This document shows positions 1 through 12,754 of a DNA stretch of 64,000 nt, one piece after another. A model generated the notes under the pieces. It was not told the DNA's origin. It worked only from the letters and a program-made list of their open reading frames with translations, and did no database searches. The translations under genes were made by a program, and so were the position numbers. Every line of letters begins with the position of its first letter. Position 1 is the first letter of the stretch. Source of the stretch: Lepus europaeus (lineage: Eukaryota; Chordata; Mammalia; Lagomorpha; Leporidae); the NCBI RefSeq assembly GCF_033115175.1, contig NC_084835.1, positions 90,269,948 through 90,333,947 of the forward strand, in the 5' to 3' direction.

Positions 1-785
1 AATAGGCAGGTAATTGCTTTGGTACCCTAGTGGAGAGCAGTCTCCAGTTTGGGGTACCTTATTAAGATGTTGACAGACCCTGGAGAGTTCAGAGAGGAGC
101 AGGGAGATGATTGCAGGGGCTGGAGGGGTTGATTTATGAGGCAAGATGGAAAGACTGGTGCTGTTACCGCTTGGATAAATGATAGCTAAGGGAGGCATAA
201 TGATATCTATAAATATTTGTAGGGCGGAAGCAGTGAGAAGGGAAGGGATTCATGTGCTACTGATGGAATACAATACCCTCCATTTCCCTTTGCTGAACTG
301 CCAGGAAAAACTTTCCGACAGCAGTGTCATCAGAACTGCAGGAAAATCAGCCTTGGGAGAAAGGGTGAAAGTGACAGCCAAGGATCACTAGAGACCGAGC
401 TCCAGGAAAAACTACTAAATGTGTTGAAGGACATCTGCTGCCCAGACTCAGGAATGGATTGGAGAAGACCTCATAGAAATTGGGGACACTGTGGGGCCCA
501 GGGTTCACCTTGCTTTCCAGCCCACTCTTTCACCAGTCCTCTTTATGCCAGTCAGATTGGTTCACCATAACTTTGTTCAGACTCTCCCCTTACCTTAGAA
601 AGCTTCCCACCAATCTAAATCTACCCATTCTACATCCAAAACCAACCTTGCTTTCTGTAGGCAAGGGACTGAGCTAAGGATGTGGCTATAAAGGCAAGAA
701 GACCACATTTGTCATTAAGTCAGTCTGGTAAACACTTATGTAAATGCAATGCAATGACTGTGATGATGGATGTAGGTCTAGGAGC
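1..785. other. Mostly unrecognised non-coding sequence
   Basis: No gene is supported. Short open frames (up to 70 codons) show no recognisable family. Part of the stretch (about 130-470) may be an ancient CR1/L3 remnant, listed separately. The rest is unassigned. Confidence 0.5.
130..470 (+). mobile_element. Possible ancient CR1/L3-type LINE 3' remnant
   Basis: The order of words such as ATAAATATTTG, then GGGATTCATGTG, then AGGAAAAACTTTC resembles the 3' end of CR1-type LINEs, which in birds and mammals carry a comparable '...ATATTAGGAAAAACTTTC...' block. This is seen by eye only and is highly diverged; it could be chance. Confidence 0.28.
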
Positions 786-797
786 TCCACATGGAAG

Positions 798-838
<41 letters not shown>

Positions 839-881
839 GCTCTTTCAAATAAACAAATATTTTTTAAGAAAAAAGAAAAAG
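786..881 (+). mobile_element. C-repeat SINE, 3' end only (older form)
   Basis: Only the 3' part is present: GGAAGACC, then (TC)n, then TAGCTCTTTCAAATAAACAAATATTTTTTAA. This matches the tail order of the older lagomorph C-SINE. The tRNA-like head and body are missing, so it is truncated or eroded at the 5' side. Confidence 0.7.
801..835 (+). repeat. (TC)n microsatellite
   Basis: An uninterrupted TC dinucleotide run of about 17 units. It is the expanded pyrimidine tract that C-SINEs normally carry just before their tail. Confidence 0.95.
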
Positions 882-3800
882 AAGAAACATCCCCACGTTT
901 TTGTGTTCTGGGAAATAAGTCAAATAATCACCGACATCTATGACTAAGAGAGAACTTGTAATCCACTCTTCTCAAAGCTTCCAATATGACTTACAGATGA
1001 TACTAGTTTGCCTGTAACAGAGCTAAACATAGACCTCTCCCCTATGGCCTGAACCTACTGACTGACCTTCCAGCTCCCCTTCCTTTGTCTCATGCATTTT
1101 CACCAAGACGAAAACTTGTCCTCTTTAAATTAGACACATTTTTCTTTGAATTGATTGAATGAGACTTCTGATTTTAAAAAATTCTACCTATAACTTGTAC
1201 ATTTTTTTGATACACACCAAAGGCAAAAACCACCCTGTGAAGATACTCTGATTTTTCAGATCTGGAGTGTTTCTCCTAATGCAATAACCTGAATAAAATC
1301 AGTTGCCTTTTTAGTTTGTTATTTTTATCTGACAAAGGAATCTTGAAGAGTAAATTACAGTTAAGGCAAGCAGAAGAGGAGGCATGTGGAAAGACACCAT
1401 AGAAAGGAAGCACTTCACACACAGGCCTAGAGCTGAGAGAAAGAAGAATTTGTTAGTGGAACTACCCTGGCTGAAGGGCCATGTCGAGGGAGAAGAGGGA
1501 GGTGAGGAGTTAGACTGGAGAGGCATTGTTAACTGAAAGGCATGAACTTAGCCAAGATCTTTTCTGACTTAGTTTTCTTACTATAAAAATGGATTTGGGG
1601 GTAGAAGGTAATAACTGTCTCATGAAGGATGTCTCATGTGGAACATGGAAGATGCTCAGTAATTAAGCAGCAACCTAGGACAGGCATGTGGTGGGTAGAC
1701 AAGAAATATCTCCTACATGGTTGATGGACTGATGTTCCCACATCACTTTCTGCACACAAGTGAACTGCCCATTGCCAAGTGGATGAGATGCCAGCACAGA
1801 CTAACCTTGATACCACATGGCAAGTGCCACTGAGAGTCTCAGGACACACCATAGGTATTTAAGCTGCTCCAAATACAAAGAAAAACAGAGCATGTTTCAC
1901 TGAAGAACACAAACCCACACTAAATTTTCAGAACAAGTTGGCCAGATTCTGTACCTTAGAACTTGAGCAGGCCCAACCTACAGTACAGATCCACGTGGCC
2001 ACTGAACAGAGATAATAATCGTGATCATGCTGTGCTGAGGAACCTGGTCCCATTGTACCCAACTACCATTTATAGTAGCCACAGTGAGAATGGACGCTTG
2101 GTTAAGAAGGATAAAAATGTATGTATTTCCCAGGCCAACTGTTTTCAATGCAACATATTTTTCATATGTTTAATGGAACATAAATTGTTATTTTAACTGA
2201 CATTTATGGGCATTACTAGTGTTCTGTGAGGGGAGCAGAAACCTGGTGGGGAGAGATAGCAGGTATAGGAATCATGTTATTTTTATCATAAGATTAGGGT
2301 ACTCTCTATTTTCCTCCCCCAAGGCTCGTTTCTCCTCCTTCCATGCTGAAAAAAAACAAGAGATTATAGATGGAGGCTCCCACTGTACAAAGCTCCAGCT
2401 CAGTTAACCCTTCTTCCATTGCAATCCAGACACCAGAGATCCCATTATTTAGTGCTAATGTATTGTTTTTCCACTGCCTGGCTCTGTGAGATCCAGATTC
2501 TTGGCGCCACAGACTCAAACATCAGCCAAAGCAATAAAGAGGAGACAATTCTTTATTATCATCCCTGGAAGCTACTCACTGACAATGAGGGAAGTGTGAT
2601 TTGGGTTTACTGATGCTTCTGAATATATTCAGAAAGCATATCCTGAGGTGGTGCTTTTAGTGACAATCAGCTTTATCTATTCTGACCACCACCTCTCCTT
2701 CTTTGCTTTACAAACCTGAAGTTTCCAGGAGGTCAACAGAAGTGACACACATGAAGAAATATTGGGTCTTTAACACAAAGATGTCCTACCTCTTTTAGTT
2801 CTCTTTCCCCCTTTAATTCTCACCACACCCCACTAACTTTCAGATTCTTGTCTCCTCTTTCCCTACCAAGTCTGTTTCAACTATTACTTTTCTTCAGATT
2901 AAAAGAAAACCTTAGCAGTGAATCAGAGCTCTAATCCTCACAGTGACTTTCCCAAGCTGTGTAAATGTGCGTCAAACAGTCAAGCAAGGCTGCAATTTCC
3001 TCCATGTTGGAAGTGGTCCCGAGGCCTTTGCAGCCTCTTGATAGAGTAAGTAAAATACCTTCTCTTTCCTGTGTACATTTTGTACCCACAGATTTAGATC
3101 CAAAGAGCACTCTGAGTAGGAGCTTTTATTTTATCACTTCATCCATGATAAAACAAAGCAAAGGAATGTACAAGTTGGTGGTGATAGAACTCTCTTTGTA
3201 AATTGTATAACTTAATATGGACCTCAAAGTGTGGTTTCCACATAGTGTTTAGTATTTGCTGAGCTTCTATGCAGCTGGCCAAACACACTGAGCTGACCAT
3301 TCTCCTGGACATTGTGGATAAATGAATACTATGGATCAGAGAAAATATGGACCAGTACTTGAAAAGCCAAGGGTAATCCTGTGAGAGTGATTTAATGTTT
3401 GTAGCAAAACCCAGATAAACTTTCCCTTTGGCACAGGTAGACAAGAAAGCTTGTAAGATTAGATTGGCATAGAAGGTGACACCCAGTGGACATTCCATCC
3501 TGCTTCCCAGCATATTCTGCTCTTTGTATGTGAGCTTCAATCAGGATTCGGAGTCATGAAATACTCCTTGGCTCAGAAAACTGAGGGAAGGCTGCCTCAG
3601 TTCTTTTTATCCTGGCTCTTATGCTGAAAACTATACCTCTTGGAACATGCGAGCATATCACAGATGCTGAGCAGGTGAGCTTTAAAAAATGGGGTTCCAT
3701 CTGAATAATCTGTCAGGCTGCAGACGACAAAAAGCTATTTCTGACTCCAGCCAGAATGAGTGATTACTTTGATAACAAATTAAAACAAGCTTGGAAATTG

Positions 3801-5798
3801 GAAATTACCAGAATTAAGCTATCTCCAATGAATGACTGAGCTTCCCCCTTCAGTACGTTTTCTTCTATATTAGCCATAAACATGAGCTCTTCATTAATAG
3901 AAATTGGTTCATTGCTACTAGCCACAAGGGGAATCTGTTGGATGTGTGGCACTAACTTCCAACCTGATCAAGAAGACAACTTGTTCTTAATATGAGTGCT
4001 TTCTTGGGAACTTAAAAATTCTTTATATCCTCTTTGGCTTCTTGAGTACAAAGCCAAATGAAATGTTCAACTTAAATGTTCAAATATTTTCTCTGTGTGG
4101 GATGTTTATGATACCAAATAATTTCTGCGTGATTACTGTTTTTAATAACCATATAATTACCATATTAATCAGAAATGTCCTTTTGGCTTCTAGAAAACAC
4201 AAGGGACAGAGGTAAAAAAAAAAAAAACATATTTGTGTTGTACACCACTGTCACAAAACTTCTAAGCTTCCTATTCAAAAAGTACACCAGTGTTACTAAA
4301 TCTTTATCTGAATCTTTAATGAATAGAATATGGTCCAGCATCCATATTAACCAATTGTTGAAAGCATTCAAAATGAAGCAGGCATCTTGTGATCTCCTAA
4401 ACTCCTGTATTTTCTGAAGAATTAATTAAATCATTCTTTTATGTTTCAACTTTATACAGTAGAAATTTTTGTTATTCGGTGGAAACTTTACTCAGACATT
4501 TTCTGTTATTGCTTTTGTTTCTGATCTCTGATCTATAAGTGATGACCTTACATAGCGATGAATCAGAGGCTATAATATCCCCAAGAGGTTGTGATTTCTC
4601 TTTCTATTTTTTCTAGCATTACCAAGCTTCCATTTCATCAGGTGACCTTTGCCACCTCTTTAGCTGGCAAGTTTTATCAAAATCATAATGGCTATCTTCC
4701 GAGCCACCCCTCCCACTCCTTCCTCTCTGTGGTGGTTTTCCACAGAAGCTATGAAAATGCCATGATATCTATTCTAGCTCTTCCTCAGTCACCATTCCAA
4801 TGGGAATGTGTGTGTGTGTGTCTAAAGAAATAATGAAAAATAGCCAGTAACAATTTTCCAAAGTATTGAGTGTTTCATTATTAGAATTGCACCAATATTT
4901 TTTTGCATTTAATGAGATGGTAATTTTCCTGCTTCTCTTTCATACTGAGTTTGATGGACAGGCCCTTCTTTAATGTACAAATAATCTTTATGACCCTTGT
5001 AAGCAGGTCTGATGGTACTCAGCTGAGTAATGTACCAGAACTGAAATTTCCATCTACTTGATGTTTTGCACAGGGGTTTTGATGAAGTCACTGTCACCTG
5101 CTATTAACTTAATATCAAGTCTTAATAGGGTCCCTTTCTCACCATCTCCACACCGTTGGGGTCCAAATTAATTACTAAGTTAAAATTCTGCCACACAAAT
5201 GCTCACTTCCCAGGGAAGGAAAAAAGTTCCTAACCTCATTTGAAGGCTCACAGAGCATCCTGTGGAGGAAGATTTGCCTTCAAGACACGTCTAAGAAGTC
5301 TGTGTATCACTAAGGAAACCAGAGTTCCCTGCAAAGTGGGGCTCCATTTCTCATGTTCAAATACTGTTTCTGTTTTCTCATAAATACCATGCTTATTCTA
5401 AAAAATCACAAGACCTCACATAGTCCTCCATGATACTAAACTATGGGTGGAACAAACAAAGCATTCCCTTAGAAAACTTATTATTTTAAATCCAAAATAT
5501 CAAGAAAATCAAATGGGTATGGTATCAGATGAGTTAAAGCTCTGAAGCTCTTTCAATCCTGATAGTCTATAAAAAGTTGTAGACTAAGATTAAACATAAG
5601 ATTGAAAAAAAAATCTGCTCAATAGTCATCTGGCCTTACCTAAAATTCCAATGTCAGAAATAAATTAATTGTTAAAAGAAAAAACCTCTAAAGGGTTGGG
5701 AAAATGAGGAAGAGTATGAGAGTATGACAAAAGATTTACCTCCATTAGGTACATGAAACTGCAGGTGCATCTATTTAGACATGGTGTTCAGCATGCTC
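882..5798. other. Unassigned non-coding sequence
   Basis: Nearly 5 kb with no recognised gene. The longest open frame (3139-3540, minus, 133 codons) has no family signature and is probably chance. A MIR-like scrap may lie at about 1555-1625 (TTAGTTTTCTTACTATAAAAATGG) and a short (TG)n run at 4807-4821. Otherwise I recognise nothing. Confidence 0.5.
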
Positions 5799-5811
5799 AG
5801 GAGAACATGAG

Positions 5812-6062
5812 CGGCTCAATAGGCTAATCCTCCACCTGCGGTGCCGGCACCCTGGGTTCTAGTCCTGGTCAGGGCGCTGGATTCTGTCCCGATTGCTCCT
5901 CTTCCAGTCCAGCTCTCTGCTGTTGCCCAGCGGTGCAGTGGAGGATGGCCTGGGTGCTTCATTGCGGGGTGAACCAACAAAAAAGGAAGGCCTTTCTCTC
6001 TGTCTCTCTCTCTTTCACTGTCCACTCTGCCTGACAAAAAAATTAAAAAAAAAAAAAAAAAG
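5812..6062 (+). mobile_element. C-repeat SINE, young form, internally deleted
   Basis: The head has GGCTCAATAGGCTAATCCTCC and the B-box-like GGTTCTAGTCC; the tail reads CACTGTCCACTCTGCCTGACA followed by a long A run. Flanks 5799-5811 and 6063-6075 (AGGAGAACATGAG / AGGAGACCATGAG) are a target-site duplication with one mismatch. The central part, normally running from the 'AAGTGCTTGGGCCC' block to the 'GGCGGCCATTGG' block, is missing, so the copy is about 90 bases short. Confidence 0.9.
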
Positions 6063-6098
6063 AGGAGACCATGAGGTGGTAAGAACACTGGGTGAGAG

Positions 6099-6420
6099 GG
6101 CCAGCACTATGGCGTAGCAGGTAAAGCCACTAGCTGAAGTTTCAGCATCCCATATGGGTGCCAGTTCAAGTCCCGGCTTCTCCACTTCCAATCCAGTTCT
6201 CTGCTATGGTCTGGGAAAGCAGTAAAAGATGGCCCAAGTCCTTGGGCTCTAACATCCAAGTGGGAAACCCGGAAGAAGCTCCTGGCTTTAGATCGGTGCA
6301 GCTCCAGCCATTGAATCCTTCTGGGAAGGAAACCAGTGGATGGAAGACCCCCCCACCCCCCAACCTCTGCTTCTCTGTAACTTTGCCTTTCAAATAAAAT
6401 AAATAAGTCCTTAAAATAAG
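6099..6420 (+). mobile_element. C-repeat SINE, older form
   Basis: Body in order: GTAGCAGGTAAAGCCACTAG, CATCCCATATGGGTGCC, GTTCAAGTCCCGGC (B box), CTGGGAAAGCAGT, then a C-rich tract and AACTTTGCCTTTCAAATAAAATAAATAAG. Near-duplicate flanks (6081-6098 and 6421-6442, both containing AAGAACA and GGGTGAGA) suggest a decayed target-site duplication. It lies 36 bases from the preceding SINE. Confidence 0.9.
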
Positions 6421-7295
6421 AAGAACAAGAATGGGTGAGAAGTTGGTGAAGTGTCATCCCAAAGACTGGGTAGAGCATTGAAGAATATTTTGAATGTGTC
6501 ACAATTTTGTCATTGGAGATTCCAAGGACAACAGAAGACAACAGGGGCAGGGGGTTGGTAAACTAGAAAATTATGCAAAGAGAGATAATAACTTAAAGCT
6601 CAGAAATACTTTAAAAAATACATTAACATGGAGAACCCTTAACTTTAATTACTTTTCAAATGTTAAAAACAAAATATTACTCACTCTATACCTTCTCCCC
6701 AAATCAAAAACTATATACTTTTTGAGCATCCCCAAGATCCCATTGGATTCCTTTGCTGTTTCTGCCCCTAGCTTTTGATCTGACAAACCACCACTGAATT
6801 TTGATCCCTGGCTCTGGAGCCAGTTTGCCAACTCAGGCAAAGAACAAGAATGACCTAGAAGTTTGTGTCCCTAGACTCCTAACCAACAATGGAACATTAG
6901 GGCTGCAGAAAAACAAAAGCCCAACTCCCTCATCTCATGTGGGATGAATGTGGAGGCAGAGCTTAACATCCAGAGTTTTCCTGGATCAGGGTGAGGTTAC
7001 CCTCCAAGAGCACCTGCCTGGAATCTCAGTATCTCCGTTTCCTGACCCACTCCCCACTTTCTTACTAAATTCTCCATAATGAATCATTTTCACACACTGC
7101 AACATCTCAGGGCCTTATTCTGGGGACCACAATTATGAAATATTGTGCTGGATACAACCACCTGAAGATTTGGGTGAAAAATCCGACTTACTGCAGCCAA
7201 ATCCAAATGCATCATCATTTACCCCTCCCTTCTTATCATTTTGTTAGGGATTTAGCCTCCTCATAGTGACCAAAGGCACAAAGCTTTGCACTTTA
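6421..7295. other. Unassigned non-coding sequence
   Basis: No gene or recognised repeat. It is ordinary AT-rich sequence with short chance open frames only. Confidence 0.5.
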
Positions 7296-9350
7296 TTTTT
7301 GTTTCTTTTTTTATTTATATAAAGGAAACAAATTTCATATATTTCATATATACAGTTTTAACAGCATAATGACACTTCCCACCCTAACTCCTCCCTCACT
7401 CCCACCTTTTCTCCTCCTTCCTTTTTTATTTTTCTTTTAATTTTTAAAATGACATACTTTAAATTTACTTTATAATCACAAGGATATCCCTCCACTAAAT
7501 AAAGAGTTCAACAAGTATCAGTTGGAAAACCACAGTTCATCAAGAGTATAGAAAATGGCTACAAACAATAATCAAATATCAACATGGCAATTTCATTCAT
7601 GTAATTTTTGAACTCTGTATACTAGTTACCACAAATCAGGGAAAGAATATGATATTTGTCTTTTTGGAACTGGTTTATTTCATTAAGCATAATGGTCTCC
7701 AATTGCACCCATTTTGTTGGAAAAAACAGGATTTCACTCTTTTTATGGCTGAATCATAGTGTAGATACACCACAATTTGTTAATCCAGTAATCAGTTGAT
7801 AGACATCTGAGTTGATTCCATATCTTGGTTATTATGAATTGAGCTGCAGTAAACATGGGGGATACAAATAATTCTTTCATATACTGTTTTTATTTCATTT
7901 GGGTAAATTCTTAGGAGAGGGATGACTGGGTTATATGACAGATCTATTTTCAGATTTCTAAGGAATCTCCATACTGTCTTCCATAATGGTTGTTCAGGTT
8001 TACATTCCCACCATCAGTGTGTAGGGTATCTTTTCCTCCTAGCTAGCATTTGTTACTTTTTTGATTTTTGGATGATAGCCATTCTGAGATGAGGTAAAAC
8101 CTCATTGTGGTTTTTGTTTGCATTTACCTGATGGCTAGTGATTCTGAGCATCTTTCATGTATCTTGGCCGTTTGAATGTTATCCTGTGAAGAACACCTGT
8201 TCATATTCTTAGCCCATTTCTTAACTTAAACTGGATTGCTTATTTTGTTGTTGCTGAGTTTCCTATGCTCCTTATATATCCTGGATATTAATCCTTTATC
8301 AGATGTGTAGTTTGTAAATATTTTATGCCATTATATTGGCTGCCCTTTTATTTTGTAGAGTCTTTGTTTTGCTGTGTAGAAACATCTTAGCTTTATGTAA
8401 CCCCATTTGTTTATGTTTTCCTTGATTACCTGTGCTGCTAGGGTCTTATCCAAGAAGTCTTTAACTATGCCAATGCCTTACAGTATTTCCCCTGTCTTTT
8501 CCTCTAGTAATGTGATGATTTCAGGTCTCAGATTTAGATGCCCGATCCATTGCGAGTTGATTTTTGAATGAAGTATAAGGTAGGGATCTTGCTTCATACT
8601 TCTACATGCAGAGATACAATTTCCCCAGCACCATTTGTTGAAGAGATTCTTCTTTTTTTTAAGATTTATTTATTTATTTATTTATTAGAAATCAGAGTTA
8701 CACAGAGAAGAGGCAGAGAGAGAGAGAGAGAGAGAGAGAGCGATAAGGAGATCTTCTATCGATGGTTCACTCCCCCAATTGGCCCCAACGGCCAGAGCTG
8801 TGCCAGTCCGAAGCCAGGAGCCAGGAGCTTCCTCCGGGTCTCCCACCTGGGTGCAGGGGCTCAAGGACTTGGGCCATCTTCTATTGCTTTCCCAGGCCAT
8901 AGCAGAGAGCTGGATTGGAACTGGAGCAGCCAGGTCTCAAACCAGAGCCCATATGGGATGCCAGCGCTTCAGGCCAGGGTGTTAACCCACTGCACCACAG
9001 TGCCACCCCCAAAGAAATTTTTCTTTATCCAGGAGTGTTTTTAGCTCATTTGTCAATGATTATTTGGTGGTAGATGCATGGATAAATTTCTGGAGTTTCT
9101 AATCTGTTCCATTAGTCCACATGATGTTCATGTGCTAGTAATATAACTGCCCTATAATATGTCTTGCAGTCTGGTATTATCATGCCTCCTATTTTTATGT
9201 TTTAGGATTGTTTTAGCTTTTCAGGGTCTCTTGTAATCCTAGATGAATTCTAGGGTCATTTTTTCCAGATTTGAGAATAACATCTATGGTATTTTGACTG
9301 GGATCATATTGAATCTGTAAATTGCTTTGGGTAGTATGCAGCCACTTTAA
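7296..9350 (-). mobile_element. L1 LINE, antisense, 3' UTR and distal ORF2 region
   Basis: Read on the plus strand it begins with a T-rich run (L1 tail), passes a 3' UTR-like C-rich block (7375-7430), then shows antisense L1 landmarks: GGTTTATTTCATTAAGCATAATG, ATGGCTGAATCATAGTGTA, TCCATACTGTCTTCCATAATGG, CTTGTAATCCTAGATGAATTC and finally GGGTAGTATG near 9330. It is 5' truncated and full of lesions, so it has no coding capacity. A C-SINE interrupts it at 8654-9010. Confidence 0.88.
8654..9010 (-). mobile_element. C-repeat SINE, older form, antisense, inside L1
   Basis: Tail first: TTTTTTAAGATTTATTTATTTATTTATT, then (AG)n, GGTTCACTCCCCCAATTGGCC, GGGCCATCTTCTATTGCTTTCC and the head GTTAACCCACTGCACCACAG. 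Flanks AAGAGATTCTTCT and AAAGAAATTTTTCTT may be a decayed target-site duplication, and L1 resumes directly after it. Confidence 0.92.
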
Positions 9351-12245
9351 ATGCTTTTTTACACTAAATGACTTAACCACATCATTAACATACTTAATAT
9401 CATTTGCTTCTCAAGCTTAGAAATAATTTGGTCAGGTTTGATCACCTCAGTCTTAGAGTGGGGCTTTAAAGAATAAGGAAAATTAAAACACAAATAAGTT
9501 GAGTAATAGAAATGAGGACCGGTGCTTTTGACTTTGATTGACTACTTTTCCTACAAAGCCAGATGTTCTTCCTTCAGGATATCTTTCATATCTTTCTCTC
9601 CCACCTCCCCCCTTTTTTCCCTCCACACAACTTTGGTATAGGCCTTTGCTATTCTTTTTCAGGTTATAGCAATCTTCTCCTAAATGGTTACTCTGTTTCT
9701 TCAAATTTGTATGTGCAAGTCCTTGCTAAATCACAATTTTTTCTCACCTCCATGTAATCTGAACCCTGCAGACATTTCTAGATTTAACTCTTTCATCATC
9801 TGTATCTACTTCTAGGGTTTATTTATTACTGAATCATAATATAACTAAACAGAACAGCACAGGGATTGCTGTAACAAGCACCTAATATGTGTGGCACTGA
9901 CGTGGCGACTACACAATGAAGAGCAATAAAACTCCTGAGGTTGGAAAAAAAAAAACACACAGAGGTTGGAAAGATGGCTGACAATATTATTCAGTGGAAA
10001 ACTCTTTGTGGAACTGTGGCCAGGTATAACTGGGAAGTTAGATCACATGCCAAATGAGCTTGTTGTACTTGAGGAAGAGATCAGAGAACTTAAAGTAAAA
10101 AAAAAAAAAAAACCTGCTGGGAAGATGATTAGGATTCAGTCAAAAAAATGGCCTCTGAAATGATAAAGAAAGAAATTCCAGGTGTACACCTGAAATCCAC
10201 CTCACACAATCCTCTAGTCATCTTTCCATTTGTAGGGACCAAACAAGCCTCGTGTAGAAGGTGAGAGAATCCTGAAGTGGAAGGATCCTGGACCCTCATC
10301 CCAGCACTGGAGCACAGTCTCCAAGGAAACGTGCCAGGATCTACCTTATAGTATGAAATGGAAGAGAAGTCATCTGTTTTCGTGCTAAGCCCTGAACCAC
10401 TGTGTTTTATTTTTACACCAAAGAATGCCCTGGAGCATCATGTTTGATAGCCCACAAAACCTGTGCCTTCCACTCCAGTACCTTCCACAGTACTTGCATT
10501 TAGCTAAATATTCAGTGCTTCATAAACCAAACTGGAACAAAAACTCATATCATGAATGAATTTTAATGAATAAAATATATACAGCCTTCATGGATACAAG
10601 TATATAATGATTATATAAATATATAAGAAACTAACATCAAGGAACAAAATAGTGATTATGCTTAATATCTCCAAATAATTTTTCCTAATGGCTGTAAGTT
10701 GAGTTATCCAATTATAACAAAATAGATAGAAAACAATAATTAGTTGAGTCACTTTCAAAAAATACTCATCATAATGCCATCAAATTGTTTTTATTAATGT
10801 AAATCATCAAGTAAATGGATGAAATATATATAATAAATCTATTGTTTTCTTAGTTAATGCAATAAAATTATCCTAGTGATTGTTTCCTCAGAGGGTAGAA
10901 GATAATAACCAACAATTTTAGCCAACAGCTTGAAGCAAGGAAAATCAGGCTTACAGGATTTTGTAGAATCTTTAGTACTCAAAACTATGTTTATGAAATT
11001 GCTTCTTCAACGGCTCTGGTCTGCAGGGTCGGGTTCTGGTGGCCTCATCTACCACATCTGTCAGGGTGAGTTTCCTTCACATGACAAAACTTGACACTGT
11101 GACAGCTTTACAAGCCAGCAGACACCACGGAACACAAACTTCTAAAGTGACTTTTGGAGACATAAGGTTATATCTTCCCCAATGTGCCGGCTTCCACAGC
11201 TGCCAATTTTGTCTCACAGAATGTATAAGCTCCCATGTTCCACTGCAGATAATTCAAGGACCAGTTGTAGTAAACCTAACCTACTCATTCTGGGTCACCA
11301 ACGCTTATGCTCCTTCCACTGACAGCTTCTGCATGGCCTCTTGTCATTCTACCCATACTCTGATGTCTGGTTCATTAATACTCATGTAATGAGACAACTT
11401 TGTGTTGGTAGGATCCATTAAAACTCCTCTTCAAACTTTTCCTTCTGGCACTCTAATAAATCCATCCTTACCTTGCCTCCACTCATTCTAAGCCTCCACC
11501 AATGCTTCTGGGCAACAACTAGGGCTGCAGCAACCCTTGAAGTGAGACATGCATCAACCCTGGCTCCAGAATGCTCTGCCCCAGCCTCCACTTAGAGCTC
11601 CATTTAATCTTCTGACATTAAAACTCTTCAAAGGCTCATAGCTGTACTTCACACTTGTTTCTTTTCTACACAGTTGGAACAAGGACTTAAAAGGAAGACA
11701 GCAAAGCTGGTCAAGGAAGAAAACTGATAAGTCTACTTTAGGATTGTTATCTGCAACTTCCTAAAGCAGGTTCATGAGGTATACAATGCCCCAGCTGCCT
11801 TCCTAAGACTTTCCTGTGCCCAAATGCCCAAGCCTTTAATTTCTTCCTCCATCTCCCCAGTCAGCCTCCAACCTCAATCTGTGTCTTCCAAGGGATTTGG
11901 CAGTTTTTATGTAAATGGAATGAGATAAATAACAACTGTGGAAATTATCTCCAAAATTGTCTACTGGTGATATTAGCATTTACATTAATTGTGTTAGCAG
12001 AGAGAGAGTGATGTTATAACACTTGAAATGTGCACCATGACTTATCTCAAGAATTAATCAGATGAGATAAAGAGTTGACTATTCTTCAGGATTTCTGGAA
12101 ACCTTTCTTCTTAAAAATAGTTCATGTTGAGTCTAGATAAGTAGCCTGGAGGATTAATGCCAGTGGCGATAGCACATTCCTAAAGTTCCAAGATGGTCTT
12201 AGATTTGGTTTATTAAAGCTTCCCATAAAAAAAAAAAAAGTTCCA
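9351..12245. other. Unassigned, partly AT-rich sequence
   Basis: No supported gene. At 9938-9970 a short A run sits between two copies of GAGGTTGGA, followed by AAGATGGCTGAC and a 65-codon open frame (9966-10163); it resembles a possible retrocopy start but stops soon appear in every frame and I cannot identify it. 10540-10880 is very AT-rich. An L2-like part is listed separately. Confidence 0.45.
11420..11670 (+). mobile_element. Possible L2 LINE fragment
   Basis: C-rich text with CCTCCACCAATGCTTC, CAGAATGCTCTGCC and ATTAAAACTCTTCAAAGGCTC resembles the L2 segment preceding its 3' UTR. The match is weak and scattered. Confidence 0.3.
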
Positions 12246-12565
12246 TGTGGGCACCTGTTTGGCATATTGGTTAAGACACTGATTGGGACACCTGCATTCC
12301 ATGTTGGAATGCCTAGGTTTCAGTCCCAGTCCCACTCCCTATTTCATGTTACTGTTATTGTGCACTCTGGAAGTCACCAGGTGATAATCAATGCTTGAGT
12401 CCCTGCCACTCACATGAGAGACCAGGACTGAGTTTCCTGCTCCTGGCTTCAGCATGGCCCAGCTTCAGCTGTTGCAAGCATTTGGGAGCAAACCAGCAGA
12501 TGGGAGTTCTCTGCCACTGTGTGTGTACATATATTTTTTGTGTGTATCTTTTAAACAAGCAACAA
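12246..12565 (+). mobile_element. C-repeat SINE, old and diverged
   Basis: Recognisable order: GGCATATTGGTTAAGACACTG, a B-box-like GGTTTCAGTCCCAGTCCC, CTGGCTTCAGCATGGCCCAG, GCATTTGGGAGCAAACCAGC, GATGGGAGTTCTCTGCC. The usual (TC)n and AATAAA tail have decayed into (TG)n/(TA)n. An A run precedes it at 12228-12239. It appears to be among the oldest SINE copies in the window. Confidence 0.75.
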
Positions 12566-12708
12566 TTTCCAAAAAAGCTTTTTTACACTTATCTCTTCTT
12601 TCATGTTTATAAGACATATCTAGATGATACATTTGTAAAAATACATTATACACATTTTAAGACATTCACAGCAAAGAGAAAATTGAAAAAATGACATAGA
12701 AGAAAAAA

Positions 12709-12711
<3 letters not shown>

Positions 12712-12752
<41 letters not shown>
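12712..12752 (+). repeat. Pure (A)41 run
   Basis: Forty-one uninterrupted A residues. Upstream sequence (about 12566-12711) contains A-rich text, so this could be the tail of an unrecognised retroelement; no target-site duplication was found. Confidence 0.95.

Positions 12753-12754
<2 letters not shown>

Noticed and set aside
3139..3540. 133-codon minus open frame outside recognised repeats
   Set aside because: No family motif, no codon bias I can see, and no splice or promoter context. Chance frames of this length are expected in 64 kb on six frames.
6107..6541. 144-codon minus open frame
   Set aside because: Antisense translation of the C-SINE at 6099-6420.
8568..9044. 158-codon open frame
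   Set aside because: Spans an antisense C-SINE inside an L1; no independent coding signal.
9966..10163. Possible retrocopy start after an A run (AAGATGGCTGAC)
   Set aside because: Frames break within about 30 codons, the product is unrecognised, and the flanking GAGGTTGGA copies enclose only the A run, so they do not delimit an insert.
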